Source: Pelagibius sp.
Lineage (GTDB): Bacteria; Pseudomonadota; Alphaproteobacteria; Kiloniellales; Kiloniellaceae
Direction: 5' to 3'
Length of the DNA stretch: 64,000 nucleotides
Assembly: GCF_028281305.1 (NCBI RefSeq)
Contig: NZ_JANQKD010000015.1
Span: 1-64,000, forward strand
Position 1 is the stretch's first letter. Each line of letters starts with the position of its first letter. The translations under genes and the position numbers were made by a program. Under the pieces are notes generated by a model. It saw only the letters and a list, made by a program, of their open reading frames with translations, ran no database searches and was not told the DNA's origin. Shown here piece by piece: positions 60,993 through 64,000 of the stretch.

Positions 60993-61616
60993 CTAGCCGC
61001 TCAACACCACCAGAAGCGCGCTGGCGGGCTTGCCGTCCAGGGCGGCGATCCGGTGCGCCACGTCGGCGCGATAGCGCAGCGTATCGCCGGCTGCTCCCTC
61101 CTCCTCGCGCAGGCCGGACTGCACGGCGATGCGCCCGTCCAGAATGGTCAGATGCTCGCGGCAGCCGGGCGCATGGGCATCGCTGATCAGGGCGCCGCCG
61201 GCGTCCAGGCGCAGTTCGTACCATTCAACGCTGCCGGCCAGGTTCGGCGGGCTCAGAATCTTCAGACGGCAGCGCTCCCCGCGGCTGTCGATGGTGGGAG
61301 TACGCTCCGCCGGCAGACGCTCCACCTGGCCGCTGGCCGGCGCCGCCGCCGGCTGCTTTCCCAACAGGCCTGCGAAATCGACCCCCAAGGCCTGGGTCAG
61401 GTTCCACAGGGTTGCCAAGGTCGGATTGCTCTCGCCACGTTCGATCTGGGACAGCATGGAGCGGGACACGCCCGAGCGCTGGGCCAGGTCGTCCAGGGTA
61501 AGCTGCTGTTCCTTGCGCACCGCGCGCAACGTCTCGGCGACGCGCGAGACGATGCTTTCCGCATCCAGGGGGGCCGCGTCCAAAGGGCCTGCATCCAGGG
61601 GAACCTGATCCGTCAT
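60993..61616 (-). CDS. XRE family regulator with cupin domain
   Basis: A 207-residue regulator. N-terminal HTH_3 about residues 24-85 (LTLDDLAQRSGVSRSMLSQI, ESNPTLATLWNLTQALGV) and a C-terminal cupin (EWYELRLDAGGALIS, LTILDGRIAV) that likely binds an amino acid or related effector. Lies upstream of kbl-tdh on the same strand. Probably controls threonine catabolism and itself through the CTATRACGGA elements. Confidence 0.88.
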   Translation of the reverse strand: MTDQVPLDAGPLDAAPLDAESIVSRVAETLRAVRKEQQLTLDDLAQRSGVSRSMLSQIERGESNPTLATLWNLTQALGVDFAGLLGKQPAAAPASGQVERLPAERTPTIDSRGERCRLKILSPPNLAGSVEWYELRLDAGGALISDAHAPGCREHLTILDGRIAVQSGLREEEGAAGDTLRYRADVAHRIAALDGKPASALLVVLSG

Positions 61617-61643
61617 CGCTCCACTATAACGGAGAGATTTCCT

Positions 61644-62768
61644 CTAATCCAGAGCGACCCAGCGGGCCTCCTCGGCAGAGCGCAGCACGGCGTGCATGAC
61701 CCGCTCGGTGGCCAGCGCGTCCTCGAAGCTCGGATAGAGCGTCTCCTCGCCCGCAAGCCCGTGCAACAGGTGCGCCACCTCGACGGTCTTCATGTCGTTA
61801 AATCCGAGGCTGTGGCCCGGCGCCGGAACGAAGAGGCCGAAGGGCGGATGGGCCGGGCCGCTGAGAATGGTCTTGAACCCCTGCTCGGCTTTCGGGTCCT
61901 GGGCCTGATAGAGCTGAAGTTCATTCATGCGCTCCTGGTCGAAGGCAATCATGCCGGCGCTGCCGTGCAGCTCCCAGGCGAAGCGCGACTTGCGGCCCCA
62001 GGCAATGCGGCTGGAGGCCAGGCTGCCGGAGAATCCGGCGCGAAAGCGCAGCAGCGCCGACACGGTATCGTCGTTCTCCACCCGCCCGGAGGCCCCCGCC
62101 GCGCCGTCCAGCAGCGGCCGCTCGGCATGCATGGTGGTGAGCTCCGCCATGACAGCCTCGATTGGGCCGCAGAGAAACTGCGCCATGTTGATGAGGTGGC
62201 TGGCCAGGTCCCCCAGAGTGCCCGATCCGGCCTTGGCCTTTTCCATGCGCCAGCTATGCGGCAGCTCCGGATCGGCCAGGTAATCCTCGTCGAAAACGCC
62301 GCGGAAATCGACGAGGCGGCCGATGGCGCCCGCCTCCACCAGGCGCCGGGCATGGGCGACGGCGGGGTTCTTTGTGTAATTGTAGCCGACCAGCGACCGG
62401 ACCCCGGCATCGCGCACCGCCGCGGCCATGGCCTCGGCTTCCTCCAGGGTCAGCGCCAGAGGCTTCTCGCAGTAGACGTGTTTGCCGTTGCGCGCCGCCT
62501 CGATGGCCATGGCGGGATGCAGGGCGTTCGGCGTGGTGATGGAGACCACGTCAACCGCGGGGTCGCTGACCAGGGCGCGCCAGTCGGCGGTTGAACGGGC
62601 GAAACCGAAGGCTGCGGCCTTTTCCGCCGCCAGCGCCTCGTCGACCTCGCAGAGCAGTTCCAGGCGCGGTCGCGGCAAGCCGAAAACCGTCGCGACGGCG
62701 GTATAGGCAATGGCGTGGCACTTGCCCATGTAGCCCGTGCCGATGAGGCCGACCCCGACTGATTCCAA
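61644..62768 (-). CDS. Gfo/Idh/MocA family oxidoreductase
   Basis: A 374-residue NAD(P)-dependent sugar/inositol dehydrogenase: VGVGLIGTGYMGKCHAIAY, SITTPNALHPAMAI, CEKPLALTLEEAEA (catalytic Lys) and DLASHLINMAQFLCG. The start is TTG 62768, with AGGGGA 8 bases upstream; no ATG or GTG lies near the conserved N-terminus. It follows a sugar ABC transporter on the same strand, so it probably oxidises the imported sugar or polyol. Confidence 0.85.
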   Translation of the reverse strand: MESVGVGLIGTGYMGKCHAIAYTAVATVFGLPRPRLELLCEVDEALAAEKAAAFGFARSTADWRALVSDPAVDVVSITTPNALHPAMAIEAARNGKHVYCEKPLALTLEEAEAMAAAVRDAGVRSLVGYNYTKNPAVAHARRLVEAGAIGRLVDFRGVFDEDYLADPELPHSWRMEKAKAGSGTLGDLASHLINMAQFLCGPIEAVMAELTTMHAERPLLDGAAGASGRVENDDTVSALLRFRAGFSGSLASSRIAWGRKSRFAWELHGSAGMIAFDQERMNELQLYQAQDPKAEQGFKTILSGPAHPPFGLFVPAPGHSLGFNDMKTVEVAHLLHGLAGEETLYPSFEDALATERVMHAVLRSAEEARWVALD

Positions 62769-62853
62769 GCGTGTAATCCCCTGCTGCCGCCCGGACCCGC
62801 CCGGATCTGACCGGATCTGGGGGGCGACCTGAAACCCGAGGCCGCCTTCTACC

Positions 62854-63687
62854 CTAAACCGTGCCGCCCAAGGAAGCGGAAAGCTGCTGCAGTTCCTTGC
62901 CGCCGGCCATCAGGTTCTGCAGCTCGTCCATGGTGATCTCGTCCTTGGCGAAATTGCCCAGGGTCTTGCCGCGGTTGAGCACGGTGAAGCGGTCCCCCAC
63001 CGCCATGGCATGGCGCACATTGTGGGTGATGAAGATCACGCCGAGGCCCTTGGAGCGCACCTGGTCCACGTACTTCAGCACCATGGAGGTCTGCGCCACG
63101 CCGAGCGCCGAAGTCGGCTCGTCCAGGATCAGCACCTTGGCGCCGAAGTAGACCGCCCGGGCGATGGCGACGCACTGCCGTTCGCCGCCGGAAAGCGTCC
63201 CCACCGCCTGCTGCGGATCGCGCACGTCGATGCCGATGCGGTGCATCTCTTCCCGGGTCACCCGGTCGGCTTCGTCGAAGTTGATGAAGCGGATGGGCCC
63301 GAGCTTCCTCACCGGCTCGCGGCCCATGAAGAAGTTGCGGGTCACCGACATCAGCGGGATCATCGCCAGGTCCTGATAGACCGTGGCGATACCGGCATCC
63401 AGGGCGTCGCGCGGCGAATCGAAGTCGACGTGCTCACCCTCCACCAGAAACTCGCCGTTGGTGGGCTTGTGCACGCCGGCCAGGGTCTTGATCAGGGTCG
63501 ACTTGCCGGCCCCGTTATCGCCCAGCAGGCAGAGCACCTGCCCCCGTTTGACCGTCATAGAAACGCCGGCAAGGGCGATCACCGATCCGAAATGCTTCAC
63601 CACGTTGCGGACATCGATGAGAACGTCAGTGCCATTGCCCGCGCCGTTGGAGCCAGAGCTTGCGCCGTTGGTACTTACGTCTGTCAT
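62854..63687 (-). CDS. Sugar ABC transporter ATP-binding protein, single domain
   Basis: A 277-residue ABC ATPase of the FrcA type (single domain, unlike the two-domain protein at 1549). A Ser/Gly/Asn-rich leader (1-20) precedes Walker [25 protein letters not shown], signature LSGGERQ and Walker [14 protein letters not shown]. It begins 1 base after the permease stop and energises uptake for the downstream oxidoreductase pathway. Confidence 0.92.
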   Translation of the reverse strand: MTDVSTNGASSGSNGAGNGTDVLIDVRNVVKHFGSVIALAGVSMTVKRGQVLCLLGDNGAGKSTLIKTLAGVHKPTNGEFLVEGEHVDFDSPRDALDAGIATVYQDLAMIPLMSVTRNFFMGREPVRKLGPIRFINFDEADRVTREEMHRIGIDVRDPQQAVGTLSGGERQCVAIARAVYFGAKVLILDEPTSALGVAQTSMVLKYVDQVRSKGLGVIFITHNVRHAMAVGDRFTVLNRGKTLGNFAKDEITMDELQNLMAGGKELQQLSASLGGTV

Positions 63688-63688
63688 C

Positions 63689-64000
63689 TTACCGCTCCCC
63701 CGTCGCGCGCTTGCGGATGTAATTGTTGAACAGCACCGCGGTCAGCAGCATGCCGCCCAGGAAGACGAGGTACCAGTCCTGGTCGATGGTGGTGTAGGTC
63801 AGGCCGATCAGCACCATGCCAAAGATGACGGCACCGATCGCTGCGCCGATGGCCGAGCCGTAGCCGCCGGTCAGCAGGCAGCCGCCGATGACCGCTGCGA
63901 TGATCGCCTCGAACTCTTTCTGGAAGCCGCGGCGCGCATCGGTGGAGCCGGCGTCGAGCACGGTGAGAATGGCGACAAGCGCGGCGCAGCAGGCGGTCAG
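63689..64000 (-). CDS. Sugar ABC transporter permease, partial
   Basis: C-terminal part (about 103 residues) of a BPD_transp_2 family permease; the frame is open to the window end, so the start lies beyond 64000. Visible: [21 protein letters not shown], the [18 protein letters not shown] helix and a basic C-terminal tail ([12 protein letters not shown]). The GTG at 63961 is internal. Pairs with the ATPase at 62854. Confidence 0.9.
   Translation of the reverse strand: MTACCAALVAILTVLDAGSTDARRGFQKEFEAIIAAVIGGCLLTGGYGSAIGAAIGAVIFGMVLIGLTYTTIDQDWYLVFLGGMLLTAVLFNNYIRKRATGER

Overview
The window is high-GC, densely coded DNA with short intergenic gaps and frequent ATGA/GTGA stop-start overlaps. 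The gene families (plcP-agt-type lipid remodelling, DUF1194, DUF3047, Tat-exported TRAP binding protein, PrtD/HlyD type I secretion, FCD-GntR regulators) suggest a free-living, probably marine or soil alphaproteobacterium of Rhodospirillales/Kiloniellales type. No rRNA, tRNA, insertion sequence or CRISPR array was seen, and genus cannot be fixed from sequence alone.

Layout. 319-5092: CUT2-type sugar ABC transporter, convergent with an SMP-30/gluconolactonase gene (5175-6083). 6241-7516: two unknown genes. 7520-13196: a phosphorus-limitation block with agt and plcP (replacement of phospholipids by glycolipids), an orphan PstS-like binding protein, a good Pho-box candidate and a small phosphonate operon (DUF1045, HD oxygenase, phnN). 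14093-19023: DUF1194, a TTC38-like TPR protein and a coupled DUF3047/ferritin-like/glycosyltransferase operon. 19355-28192: a 1,891-residue RTX protein fusing an extracellular nuclease to a 5'-nucleotidase, followed by its type I ABC exporter and membrane fusion protein. Released nucleotides and phosphate would fit the upstream phosphorus theme.

The most striking region is 29605-38612. It resembles the Fap functional-amyloid system of Pseudomonas but is strongly diverged: a sigma-54 activator, an outer-membrane barrel with an N-terminal coiled coil, a 786-residue secreted protein with eight Asn/Gln-rich repeats, a small secreted protein with one degenerate copy of that repeat, a stand-alone C39 peptidase, and two more small exported proteins. 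Three of the exported proteins share a double-glycine-leader-like segment. Two near-identical sigma-54 promoters (36965-36979 and 37712-37726) face the repeat-protein operon and one small exported gene, and a third, imperfect one precedes the barrel gene. A LuxR-type response regulator and an Hpt protein follow.

39715-44315: TRAP transporter plus amidase. 45211-47208: an EACC1-like membrane protein paired with a membrane-anchored caspase-like protease, a probable conflict/defence module. 47216-49630: dimethylglycine/sarcosine dehydrogenase-like enzyme. 49877-53614: operon with an arylsulfotransferase-like protein, two membrane proteins and a sulfotransferase. 53768-58611: acid-sugar catabolism (DUF1537 kinase, isopropylmalate-dehydrogenase-like enzyme, oxidoreductase, GntR regulator) around a palindromic operator. 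58627-62768: kbl-tdh threonine catabolism with a cupin-XRE regulator and an oxidoreductase. 62854-64000: a second sugar ABC transporter running off the end.
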